DNA of 64,000 nt from Kitasatospora sp. GAS204B. GTDB taxonomy: Bacteria; Actinomycetota; Actinomycetes; Streptomycetales; Streptomycetaceae. Made by a program: the position numbers and the translations under genes. Every line of letters begins with the position of its first letter. Position 1 is the first letter of the stretch. Positions 1 to 7,345 of this stretch are shown here, one piece after another. Location: positions 62,001 through 126,000 of the forward strand of contig NZ_JARZAG010000013.1 of the NCBI RefSeq assembly GCF_029892155.1, given 5' to 3'. The notes beneath the pieces are model-generated. The model saw only the letters and a list, made by a program, of their open reading frames with translations. It had not been told where the DNA came from and ran no database searches.

Positions 1-49
1 ACGCGCGGTGCGTGAGCCCGTCGGACCAGCCATGCCGGAGCAGGAGAGG

Positions 50-646
50 TCAGCTGCCGGCGGTGAACGTCAGCGTGCCGGTACCGGCGTGCTGGCGGCC
101 CGCGAAGAAGGTGGTGCCCAGCGCGTTGTCCACGAACGCCGCACCCGACGCGTCGATCTCCAGGTCGCTGGAGTTGAGGGTCTGGGTGGTGCCGCTGGTG
201 CTGATCACCGGGCGGGCCGGGTCGAGCAGCTTGACCGCGGTGGTCTGCCCCATCGGAACGCCGGTGAGCGCCCACTTGGAGGCGTCGAAGGCCAGGTTGT
301 TGAAGATCACGGTCTTGCCGTTGGTCACGTTGACCAGCAGCAGCCCGCCGCCGAGCTGCGCGGCGCCGTAGAAGCCGGACAGGTGCACCGCACCGCCGGT
401 CACCGGGAAGGTGGCGGAGAGACCGGTGGTGGTGTTGAAGCCCGGGGTCGCGTTCGGCAGCGCGATCGCGATGATGCCGCTCTGCAGCGAGTTCTGCAGG
501 AAGGTGCTGTCCTCCTGGACCACCAGGCTGCCGGACGGGGCAGTGGTGGTCGCGGTGTCGGCCAGCGCGCTGTCGCTCAGGCCGGTGACCGCGAGGGCGG
601 CGGCGATGGCGACGGTGGCGGCGATTCTGGGGCTGATCCGGCGCAT
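50..646 (-). CDS. Secreted protein of unknown function
   Basis: A 198-residue protein that I do not recognise with certainty. It begins MRRISPRIAATVAIAAALAV, a Sec signal peptide with a likely cleavage after ALA near residue 30, so it is probably exported. The mature part is rich in Gly, Thr, Val and Leu, has no cysteines and looks like all-beta secondary structure; its general pattern is faintly like HtaA-type heme-binding domains, but I would not assign that. The start was moved inside the longest frame (which opens at 670) because GAAGGAGATC lies just before the ATG at 646. It is the downstream neighbour, on the same strand, of the PstS-like gene, but a strong terminator lies between them. 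Confidence 0.75.
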   Translation of the reverse strand: MRRISPRIAATVAIAAALAVTGLSDSALADTATTTAPSGSLVVQEDSTFLQNSLQSGIIAIALPNATPGFNTTTGLSATFPVTGGAVHLSGFYGAAQLGGGLLLVNVTNGKTVIFNNLAFDASKWALTGVPMGQTTAVKLLDPARPVISTSGTTQTLNSSDLEIDASGAAFVDNALGTTFFAGRQHAGTGTLTFTAGS

Positions 647-684
647 GATGATCTCCTTCGTGCACGGCATTGGGCTGGGAGCGG

Positions 685-717
685 CCCGACGGCCAGGGAG
701 AGTCCCTGGCCGTCGGG
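685..717 (-). terminator. Strong hairpin terminator after the PstS-like gene
   Basis: A perfect 15-bp stem (685-699 pairs with 703-717) with the 3-nt loop GAG. It lies about 60 nt past the stop of the minus-strand gene at 781 and before the next gene's ribosome binding site. No U-tract follows, as is usual in high-GC actinobacteria. Confidence 0.7.
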
Positions 718-780
718 TGTGGTGCTGGTCCTGCTGCGTGTTACCGGTTACTGCCGGGTGGTGCGGTCAGGCGAGTTGGC

Positions 781-1842
781 TCAGGAGTGGACGACGGCGC
801 CGCAGGCGAAGGCCGGCAGGGCGGCGAAGCCGTAGCTGGCGATGTCGGCGGCGGCGGTCGAGTCGTTGCAGATCCAGCCGCTGGCGCCGAAGATGTTCTG
901 CAGCGCGGTGGCCTGGGTGCCGGTGCCGTTGAACTCCGAGTCACGGACCACGTTGTAGACCGTGCGGCCGTAGTTGCTGCCGGTGAAGGTCGGGTTCAGG
1001 GCGTTGCTGGCGATCGGGTTGACGCCGTCCACGCTGCGCAGGGTCAGCGAGCCGGGGGCGTCGCTCGTGGTGGTGTGGCCGCCCACGGTCTGGCCGATGT
1101 AGTGCGCGGCGGAGTACGGGAAGATCACGTTGGCGTCGGTGAAGACCGAGTCCGTGCCCTCGTTCTCCTCCGGGGTGTAGCTCTGCACGCAGGAGCCGGG
1201 GGTGAGCGCGGTGGTGCCACCGTTGATCGCCGTCAGGAAGAAGGCCCGGGTGCCGGAGTTCAGCTGCGGGATGTAGGCCTTGATGGTGGCGTTCGGGCCG
1301 GTGTAGCCGGAGACGTCGGTGATCTGGTTCCAGTTGGTGATGGTGCAGCTGTAGATGCCCTTGAGGTCGGCCGTGGTCAGGTTGGCCGGCGCGTTGCCTG
1401 TGCTGTTGCCCGCCCAGGCGACACCGTCCTGCGCGAAGGCCACGAAGTCGTCGGTGGACGGGTCGGTGCTCTGCGGGCCACGCGAGGAGCGGGCGAAGTC
1501 CACCGTGGTGTGGGTGTTGTTGTTCAGCGCGGAGATGCCGCCGCCGGAGCCGTTCGGGCGGGCGATGGTGCTCGCACCGGTCTTCGGCGTGATGTTGCCG
1601 GCCGGGGTGGCGTCCCAGCTGTAGAGGCGCGGCGAGGTGGTGTCGTGCGCCGCGGTCAGCGAGGCGTTGTAGTCGGTCGAGAACTGGTTCAGCACGGCCT
1701 GGATGGTGTCCGAGCCGGTGCCCACGATGTCCTGGGCGGCCGGGGTGACGGTCGGGTCGGCGGTGGCCTGGCCGGCGGCGACGGTGGCCAGGGAGGCGGC
1801 GATCGCGACGGTCGCGAACAGCTTGGCGGCGGTGTGACGCAT
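781..1842 (-). CDS. PstS-like secreted substrate-binding protein
   Basis: A 353-residue exported protein with an N-terminal signal peptide (MRHTAAKLFATVAIAASLAT, cleavage probably after ATA near residue 28). The segment DIVGTGSDTIQAVLNQFSTD and the later VDFARSSRG match the ligand-loop pattern of PstS-like periplasmic binding proteins (PBP2 fold), where GxGS/T-type loops and a downstream SR bind phosphate. No permease or ATPase genes are adjacent, so transport is not shown, and actinobacteria carry paralogs of this family outside pst operons. No lipobox cysteine follows the signal peptide, so it is probably released rather than anchored as a lipoprotein. GGAAAG lies shortly before the ATG. 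Confidence 0.8.
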   Translation of the reverse strand: MRHTAAKLFATVAIAASLATVAAGQATADPTVTPAAQDIVGTGSDTIQAVLNQFSTDYNASLTAAHDTTSPRLYSWDATPAGNITPKTGASTIARPNGSGGGISALNNNTHTTVDFARSSRGPQSTDPSTDDFVAFAQDGVAWAGNSTGNAPANLTTADLKGIYSCTITNWNQITDVSGYTGPNATIKAYIPQLNSGTRAFFLTAINGGTTALTPGSCVQSYTPEENEGTDSVFTDANVIFPYSAAHYIGQTVGGHTTTSDAPGSLTLRSVDGVNPIASNALNPTFTGSNYGRTVYNVVRDSEFNGTGTQATALQNIFGASGWICNDSTAAADIASYGFAALPAFACGAVVHS

Positions 1843-2148
1843 GGTGCTTTCCTCCGGTGGGAGAGGCAGGCATGACGTTTCCGGGTCCGGGTCGAACCCG
1901 GTTGCCTGGGGCCGGTGTTGCTCCGGCCCGTCCGGCGGGACCGATCCTGTCCAGTCGGCGGCGGCGCCGGAAGCTCCCTTCTCATCTGCGGGAGTGCCGG
2001 TGAACTTTCGGGATTTGTCGACATGGAGGTTTACTCGCAGGCCTGGAGCATCGGTTCGTGGACTGTCGCATCGCCCTCCGGGGCCCTGCCACTGCCTGAC
2101 GTTCTTCTCGCGGTGGCGATTCGGGTCGCAACCGGCAACCTCCAGGCC
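1843..2148. other. Intergenic region upstream of the PstS-like gene
   Basis: About 300 bases without a supported gene. It holds a short GC hairpin (1887-1892 with 1896-1901) in the 5' leader of the minus-strand gene starting at 1842, and the end of the DUF1508-like gene at 2149. A single PHO-half-site-like GTTCACCG occurs near 2000 on the minus strand but lacks the repeated units of a real PHO box. Confidence 0.4.
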
Positions 2149-2559
2149 TCACCACGGCCACCGGCCCTCGCCGCCGGTGCTGCGCAACTCCCGTTCCAGC
2201 GCGTTGAGTCCACTGCGAAAGCCCTCGACACCCTGCCGGCACTGGTCGCGCCGCAGATAGCCGCGCGCGCTGCGGGCGACGGGCTCCTCGCCGGCCGGAT
2301 CCGGGCGGGTGCTACGCGGCGGCAGATAGGCCGACCAGCACCAGGCGCGCACCTGGTCCTGCGTGAAGGCGTAGCGCAGCGAGGCCCGTTCGATGAGCAA
2401 CTCGCGCAGCGCGGCGACGAGTTCCGGCTCGGATCGGTAGAGCCTTGCGGATACCGCGAGTTGGCGCCCGTTGCCGGCCGCCAGCGACCAGCCGACCGAC
2501 CGGCCCGCACCCTGCACGGCGAGCAGGCGCGGGCCGCGCACAGCGGGGCGTTCAGGCAT
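2149..2559 (-). CDS. DUF1508/YegP-like small protein, second of a pair
   Basis: A 136-residue protein. Residues about 22-60 (GWSLAAGNGRQLAVSARLYR and the helix after it) follow the strand-strand-helix pattern of the DUF1508/YegP fold, in which an 'x-G-x-x-L/I-A-x-S' strand is followed by a helix. The ATG at 2559 overlaps the stop of the upstream gene by 8 nt, so the two are almost certainly co-translated. The upstream gene carries a better match to the same domain, so this looks like a diverged tandem copy. Function is unknown for the family; no catalytic residues are evident. Confidence 0.6.
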   Translation of the reverse strand: MPERPAVRGPRLLAVQGAGRSVGWSLAAGNGRQLAVSARLYRSEPELVAALRELLIERASLRYAFTQDQVRAWCWSAYLPPRSTRPDPAGEEPVARSARGYLRRDQCRQGVEGFRSGLNALERELRSTGGEGRWPW

Positions 2560-3199
2560 CGCCGCCGGATCTCAGCGGCGGCACGGGCGCTTCAGGTGCT
2601 GCGGGTGCTGCGGGTACCGGGGGTGCTGCCGGTACTGCCGCTTCTTCTGTCAGCACGGGTTCGGGGGAGCGCTCCCGCGACTCGCCCGCCTGCCGTTCCA
2701 GCAGCGCCACGAAGCGCCGGAACGAGTTCTGACAGGTGGCGTACCGCTCGTACGCCCGGTTCGAGCGCGCATCCGGCACCCCCCGCGAGCCGGGCACCAC
2801 CCAGATCCAGCCGATCCCGTCCCTCACATGAGTGATGCGCGCCGTTAACTCGGCCGCGTCCGCGCGCAGGGCCGCGAACACCCGGTCCGCCTCCTGCGGC
2901 GAGTCGTACACCGGGGACGAGACCGCGACGATCCGTCCGTTCGGTGCCTTCAGCTGCCACTGGTAACGCCCGTTCGCCGTACGCTCGACCTGAAATCCGC
3001 CCCGGACCGGGTCCGTGCCGACCCGACCCCCGCCTTCTCGGCCCACCAGGCCCCACCCGCCCCTGTCCCCGGCGCCACGCGACCCCGAGGGTTGCCGGGA
3101 CACGTGGGCGTCGCGTAGAGATCCCGTGCTCGGCACCCAACCGGCCCAACCGTATGTGTGCAGAGCTGGACCCAGATAGGGCCGATCACCGTTCGGCAC
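2552..3199 (-). CDS. DUF1508/YegP-like protein with Pro/Ala-rich tail
   Basis: The core near residues 72-130 carries GRYQWQLKAPNGRIVAVS followed by a helix that includes EADRVFAALRADA, a good match to the DUF1508 (YegP) domain. The C-terminal 40 residues are rich in Pro, Ala and Glu and probably disordered. The start is uncertain: the longest frame begins at a GTG at 3199 with no clear ribosome binding site, and a GTG at 3046 would remove a low-complexity Gly/Arg leader. An AT-rich promoter-like stretch lies at about 3215-3260. It overlaps the next gene by 8 nt. Confidence 0.6.
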   Translation of the reverse strand: MPNGDRPYLGPALHTYGWAGWVPSTGSLRDAHVSRQPSGSRGAGDRGGWGLVGREGGGRVGTDPVRGGFQVERTANGRYQWQLKAPNGRIVAVSSPVYDSPQEADRVFAALRADAAELTARITHVRDGIGWIWVVPGSRGVPDARSNRAYERYATCQNSFRRFVALLERQAGESRERSPEPVLTEEAAVPAAPPVPAAPAAPEAPVPPLRSGGDA

Positions 3200-3300
3200 G
3201 TCTATTGGCCGGGAAGTTCTCTCTCGTTAATGTTCAACTAAATGCACAACTGACCTTCCAGGCAAGACGAATGAGTGGACTACACCAGAACGGCACGAAG

Positions 3301-3323
3301 CCGCCCGACCGGCGGCCGGGCGG
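3301..3323 (-). terminator. Hairpin downstream of the DUF3224 gene
   Basis: Inverted repeat CCGCCCG (3301-3307) and CGGGCGG (3317-3323) around a 9-nt loop, 25 nt past the stop codon at 3348. Confidence 0.5.
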
Positions 3324-3347
3324 CCCACTGCTGACGGTCCGTCAGGT

Positions 3348-3815
3348 TCAGGCCGGTCCGCCGCGGCCGATCTCCTGCCCGAGGTCGTAGCTGAAGACGT
3401 ACGGGACGACCGACTCACCAGGACGCGCGCGGAAGTTGCCACTGCCGCGCAGCTCTGCCAGCGCTCCGGTGCCCGAGCCGGGGACCACCTCGAACTCGCA
3501 GTGAATCGTGCCGTCCTCGGTGAAGCTGCCGCGATGGTCCAGCACGAAGCTGCCGGGGCGGCCGTCGAGGGTGCCGGTGAGCAGTTCCAGGCCGTTGAAG
3601 CCGCCGGTCTTCTCGGTGGCGTAGACCAGGGTGTACTCGCAGCTGCCGGCGGCGGTGATGCCGCCGGCGAAGTCGTTGGTGACGGCCGCGCGGGCCAGGC
3701 GCGGGACGGTCGTCGGCTCGGCGGGAGCGATCACGGTCTCCACCCAGTTGGCGGAGGTGAACTGGCCGGTGGTGCCAGTGGTGGTGGCAGTGCTGGTGGT
3801 GCTGGCGTTGGTCAT
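3348..3815 (-). CDS. DUF3224 domain-containing protein
   Basis: A 155-residue protein with the DUF3224 layout: a Thr-rich N terminus, then a small lipocalin-like beta-barrel with GGITAAGSCEYTLVYA, a G-x-E-x-x-x-G-T-L-D-G-R-P-G-S-F pattern and FEVVPGSGTGALAELRGSG near the C terminus. Family members bind small ligands or are uncharacterised; no enzyme activity is established. The ATG at 3815 is preferred over the longer frame because GGAGAGGA precedes it at normal spacing, and the longer frame would run through the operator. It is divergent from the WYL regulator at 3907 and shares its operator, so repression by that protein is likely. Confidence 0.85.
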   Translation of the reverse strand: MTNASTTSTATTTGTTGQFTSANWVETVIAPAEPTTVPRLARAAVTNDFAGGITAAGSCEYTLVYATEKTGGFNGLELLTGTLDGRPGSFVLDHRGSFTEDGTIHCEFEVVPGSGTGALAELRGSGNFRARPGESVVPYVFSYDLGQEIGRGGPA

Positions 3816-3863
3816 GCGTGCGGTCCTCTCCAGGAATTGGGGTGCGGGACCAGCTTCTTCGGC

Positions 3864-3888
3864 ATACCTGACACCTTCTGTCAGGTAT
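3864..3888. promoter_or_regulatory. Perfect inverted-repeat operator between DUF3224 and WYL genes
   Basis: ATACCTGACA (3864-3873), 5-nt spacer CCTTC, TGTCAGGTAT (3879-3888): a perfect 10-bp inverted repeat with one-turn-type spacing, in the 80-bp divergent region. Its placement makes the adjacent HTH-WYL protein the probable ligand. Confidence 0.85.
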
Positions 3889-3906
3889 CCGAGCAGAATG
3901 TCGGCC

Positions 3907-4896
3907 ATGCGCGCCGATCGGCTCCTCTCCCTGTTGTTGCTGCTGCAGAACCGCGGCCCGCTGACCGCGCCGGTGCTCGCCACCGAGTTGGAGGTCTCGG
4001 TCCGCACCGTCTACCGGGACATCGAGGCCATCGGCGCGGCCGGCGTCCCGGTGCTGGCCGAGCGGGGCCCGGCCGGCGGCTACCGGCTGGTGGAGGGCTA
4101 CCGCACCCGCCTCACCGGGCTCACCGAGGCCGAGGCCGGCTCGCTCTTCCTGGCCGGTGCGCCCGGCCCGGCCCGCGATCTCGGGCTCGGCGCCGCTCTG
4201 GCCACCGCCCAGCTCAAACTGCAGGCCGCGCTGCCGAGCGGCTCGATGGAACGGGCCCAGCGGGTGCGGGACCGCTTCCACCTGGACGCGCCCGCCTGGT
4301 TCCGGGAGGCCGACCCGGTGCCGTGGCTCGGCGACCTCGCGCAGGCGGTGTGGGAGCAGCGGGTGCTGCGCTGCGAGTACCGGCGCTGGAACGGCCCGGT
4401 ACGACGCGAGCTGCGGGCGCTGGGGCTCGTCCTCAAGGGCGGCATCTGGTACCTGGTGGCAGCCGCACCGGACCTCCCCAGGACCTACCGGGTCTCCCGC
4501 TTCCTGTCCGTGGCACTGACCGAGCAGACCTTCGAGCGCCCGGCGGACTTCGATCTCGCCGCGCACTGGGCCGAATCCAGCGAGCGGCTGAACGGGATGC
4601 TCTACCAGCAGGACGCCGACCTGCGGCTCTCGCCGCGCGCGCTACGGCTGCTGCCCGCCCAGTTCGGCGCGGCGGGCGCCCGGGCCCTGGAGAGCGCCGG
4701 ACCGCCGGACGAGGACGGGTGGGTCCGGGTGACGCTGCCGGTGGAAGCGCTGCCGGTGGCGGTGGGCGACCTGCTCCGGCTGGGCCCGGAGGCCGAGGTG
4801 CTGGGCCCGCCGGACCTGCGGGCGGCGGTCGCCAGGGCGGTGACCGCCCTGGCGGCGCGCTACGCGGTGGGGGTGGTCGACTACTCCCCCGGCTGA
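3907..4896 (+). CDS. YafY-family HTH-WYL transcriptional regulator
   Basis: A 329-residue regulator. Residues 1-60 are an HTH_11 domain (MRADRLLSLLLLLQNRGPL, then VRTVYRDIEAIGAAGVPV). The middle holds a WYL domain, with CEYRRWNG and LGLVLKGGIWYLVAA including the hallmark W-Y-L residues, and the C terminus is a WCX-type extension. WYL domains sense ligands, sometimes nucleic acids or small molecules. An ATG three codons upstream (3898) is an alternative start. The divergent DUF3224 gene and the shared palindrome at 3864-3888 point to a local autoregulated repressor pair. Its end overlaps the convergent DUF6542 gene by 16 bp. Confidence 0.9.
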   Translation: MRADRLLSLLLLLQNRGPLTAPVLATELEVSVRTVYRDIEAIGAAGVPVLAERGPAGGYRLVEGYRTRLTGLTEAEAGSLFLAGAPGPARDLGLGAALATAQLKLQAALPSGSMERAQRVRDRFHLDAPAWFREADPVPWLGDLAQAVWEQRVLRCEYRRWNGPVRRELRALGLVLKGGIWYLVAAAPDLPRTYRVSRFLSVALTEQTFERPADFDLAAHWAESSERLNGMLYQQDADLRLSPRALRLLPAQFGAAGARALESAGPPDEDGWVRVTLPVEALPVAVGDLLRLGPEAEVLGPPDLRAAVARAVTALAARYAVGVVDYSPG

Positions 4897-5324
4897 AGCC
4901 GCCTGCGGCGCTCGGCCGCCGAGCGGATCGCGATCACCAGCAGCGCGGCCCCGATCGACCAGGCGGTCACCGGGAACGCGTGGACGGCCCAGCGCACCGC
5001 GCCGGTGGTCAGCGCCTTGCCCCGGTACTTGTCGCCGTGGCAGAGCAGTTCGGCGCCCGCCGTGAGCCCGAGCACCAGGACCGGCGGCGCGGTGACCACC
5101 CACCAGCGGCCCGCCGGGCCGCAGACCCAGGCCGCCAGCAGCGTGCCGAGCACGGCACCGACGGCGAACGCCCGGCCGATCCCGCCGCTGGTCGCCTCGT
5201 CCAGCACGGCGCCCAGCAACGGCAGCCCGACGGCGAACGGCGCGGCGGCGGCTGCCGCGCGGGGCCGCTGCTGCGGTCTGGGCCGGTGGCGGGCAACTGT
5301 CCGCGGTGTGGAGTCAGTTGACAC
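4881..5324 (-). CDS. DUF6542 membrane protein
   Basis: A 147-residue integral membrane protein with a basic Pro/Arg-rich N terminus, then about four hydrophobic segments, including FAVGLPLLGAVLDE with a conserved-looking acidic residue inside the first helix, and WWVVTAPPVLVLGLTA. This matches the actinobacterial DUF6542 pattern. It starts with GTG at 5324, overlapping the stop of the LCP gene by 11 nt, so it is the last gene of a sigma factor-LCP-DUF6542 operon. Function unknown; the context suggests a cell-envelope role. Confidence 0.75.
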   Translation of the reverse strand: MSTDSTPRTVARHRPRPQQRPRAAAAAAPFAVGLPLLGAVLDEATSGGIGRAFAVGAVLGTLLAAWVCGPAGRWWVVTAPPVLVLGLTAGAELLCHGDKYRGKALTTGAVRWAVHAFPVTAWSIGAALLVIAIRSAAERRRRLQPGE

Positions 5325-6621
5325 ACGGGATCCCTTCGTCGCCCCGGACCGTTGCCGGCCCCGGCACGGGCAGCGCGGTGTCAGGCGCTGCGCTGCCCGA
5401 AGCGGTCGAGGTGCCCGAGACGCCCGAGGCGTCCCCGAACCGCTGCTGGACGATCCGCCGGATCAGCGCCGGGTCGACCGTGTCGACGTCCTCGCTGCGT
5501 CCTTCGCCGGTGACGGTCGCGAACCCGCTGATCGGCAGGGTGTTGTACTCGACGTTGCCGCCGATCAGGTCCGGCACCTGCTGCATGAAGTCCAGCAGGT
5601 TCCACTGGTCGTCGATCACCAGGTCCTTGCGCACCACGTCGAGCAGTTGCTGCGCCCGGCTCAGGTCGGTGAGGACGCCCTGTTGCCGCAGGGTGTGCAG
5701 CGCCGAGGCGATGAAGGCCTGCTGGCGCGTGGTCCGGTAGCGGTCGCTGCCGTCGGCGACGCCGTGCCGCTGCCGGACGAAGGCCAGCGCCTGGCTCGGG
5801 TCCAGGGTGTTGAGGCCGGCCCGCAGGTCGGCTCCGGAGTCCCGGTCCGAGGTCGCGTGGTTCACGCAGACCTGGACGGGGCCGACCGCCTGGGCGATGT
5901 CGTAGAAGCCGAGCAGGTTGAACTCGGCGAAGTGGTCGATCGGCACGCCGAGGAACTGCTGGACGGTCTCGATGGTGGCGGTGCGGCCGGCCTCGCGGGT
6001 CTGCTGCTCCAGTTGGGCGGGCGACAGGCCGGTGCCCTGGAGCTTCGCCTCGGCGGTGGCCTTGGCGATGCCGTAGACCTCCTCGATCTTGTGCATCTTC
6101 CCGTCGGCACCGGCCGACTGCACGTAGTCGTCGCGGGGGATGGAGACCGCCTGGACCTTGCCGTCACCGCCCGCCGGGACGTGCAGCACCAGCAGGGTGT
6201 CGGTGTTGTAGCCGCCGATGTCGCTGCTGGAACCGGCGTGCAACTGGTCCTGGACGAACGCGCCCGGCAGGTCGCTGCCGTCCATCGCCTTTCGGCTGTC
6301 CAGCCCGATCAGCAGGATGTTGACGCCCGTGTCCAGCCGCGGCGGCGCGCTCGTGGCCGCCGCGGTCAACGCGTGCGAGGTGGGCACCGGGTGGCCGACG
6401 CCCAGCGCGGCGGTGAACAGGCCGCCGGCGCCGATCACCGCCAGCGCCGTGACGCTGCCGGCGATCGCGGCGATCCGGCGGCGCCGACGGCGGACCCGGC
6501 CACGGGCCAGGCCACCGGTCACCAGGGGCTCGGCCACGCTCCGGACGTCCTCGGCCGCCCGGTCGAAGGCGCGGACGAGCCCGTCCTCGAACTCCGGGTC
6601 GGGCTGCGGATCGGCTGGCAT
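5314..6621 (-). CDS. LytR-CpsA-Psr (LCP) family protein with basic cytoplasmic N terminus
   Basis: A 435-residue membrane-anchored protein. Residues 1-50 are cytoplasmic and end in a run of arginines (RVRRRRRRI); one transmembrane helix follows (about 51-72). The extracellular LCP domain spans about 95-330 and has the family's lipid-phosphate-binding signatures: LLIGLDSR, the NTDTLLVLH block, SIPRDDYV and, later, QALAFVRQRHG. LCP enzymes transfer glycopolymers from polyprenyl phosphate to peptidoglycan or other acceptors. It lies 62 nt downstream of a SigE-family sigma gene in the place usually held by an anti-sigma factor, and its N-terminal segment resembles those partners; a regulatory role is therefore conceivable but unproven. 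Confidence 0.88.
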   Translation of the reverse strand: MPADPQPDPEFEDGLVRAFDRAAEDVRSVAEPLVTGGLARGRVRRRRRRIAAIAGSVTALAVIGAGGLFTAALGVGHPVPTSHALTAAATSAPPRLDTGVNILLIGLDSRKAMDGSDLPGAFVQDQLHAGSSSDIGGYNTDTLLVLHVPAGGDGKVQAVSIPRDDYVQSAGADGKMHKIEEVYGIAKATAEAKLQGTGLSPAQLEQQTREAGRTATIETVQQFLGVPIDHFAEFNLLGFYDIAQAVGPVQVCVNHATSDRDSGADLRAGLNTLDPSQALAFVRQRHGVADGSDRYRTTRQQAFIASALHTLRQQGVLTDLSRAQQLLDVVRKDLVIDDQWNLLDFMQQVPDLIGGNVEYNTLPISGFATVTGEGRSEDVDTVDPALIRRIVQQRFGDASGVSGTSTASGSAAPDTALPVPGPATVRGDEGIPCVN

Positions 6622-6683
6622 AGGGGGTCACCGTCTCTCGGTCTGAGGCTGCAGCTGAAGCTGCTGGAGGCTGGATGGGTCGG

Positions 6684-7229
6684 TCAGCGGACGGCGAGTT
6701 CGGCCAGCGAGTCGCCGAGCAGCACCCGCAGCCTGGCCAGCGCCCGCACGCTGCGGGTGCGCACGGCTCCGGCGTTGGCGCGCAGCACCGTCGCGGTCTC
6801 CTCGACGCTGCGGTCCTCCCAGTACCGCAGCACCAGCACCGCGCGGTCCTTGGCCGGCAACTGGGCCAGCGCCTCGGTCAGCGTGATCCGCAGGCTGGCG
6901 TCCACCTCGTGCCCCGTGCGGTCCGGCAGCACGGCCGCGGGCCGCTCCCGGTTGCTGCGCCGCCGCTGGTGCGAGAGGAACTGGCGGACCAGCACGGTCT
7001 GCGCGTAGGCCGCCGGGTCCGCTATCTGCCCCGACCGCCCGGGCCTGGTGGTCCGGTGCCAGTGCGCGTACATCCGCCCGAGCGTCTCCTGCACCAGGTC
7101 CTCGGCCAGATGCCCGTCGCCCCCGGTCAGGAAGTACGCGGAGCGGTACAGCTGTCCCGAGCGTCCGGCCGCGAAGGCGAGGAACTCGTCCTCCATCGCT
7201 TCGCGCGCGCTACTGCTGCTCTTGGTCAT
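6684..7229 (-). CDS. SigE-family ECF RNA polymerase sigma factor
   Basis: A 181-residue ECF-type sigma factor. Region 2 lies near residues 12-80 (LYRSAYFLTGGDGHLAEDLV with AEDLVQETLGRMYAHW), and region 4 near 110-170 (LPAKDRAVLVLRYWEDRSVE, then TATVLRANAGAVRTRSVRALARLR). The G-D/H-x-x-x-A-E-D-L-V-Q-E pattern is typical of the actinobacterial SigE-family group. The ATG at 7229 is preferred; GGGAG lies 5 nt upstream, with two in-frame GTGs at 7232 and 7235. The gene heads an operon with the LCP protein and DUF6542, so this sigma factor may control envelope functions. Confidence 0.9.
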   Translation of the reverse strand: MTKSSSSAREAMEDEFLAFAAGRSGQLYRSAYFLTGGDGHLAEDLVQETLGRMYAHWHRTTRPGRSGQIADPAAYAQTVLVRQFLSHQRRRSNRERPAAVLPDRTGHEVDASLRITLTEALAQLPAKDRAVLVLRYWEDRSVEETATVLRANAGAVRTRSVRALARLRVLLGDSLAELAVR

Positions 7230-7345
7230 CACCACTCCCGATCTGGACCATCCGCCCTATGACGGTGTGGGGAGCAGTTGGCGTTACATCAGGTGGGCAG
7301 AATTTTTTTCGAGTCACGCCACAGGTTCGATTCGATCGGAGTCCG

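Noticed and set aside
1980-2020. Possible PHO box upstream of the PstS-like gene
   Set aside because: Only one GTTCACCG-like half-site is visible; PHO boxes need at least two 11-bp direct repeats.
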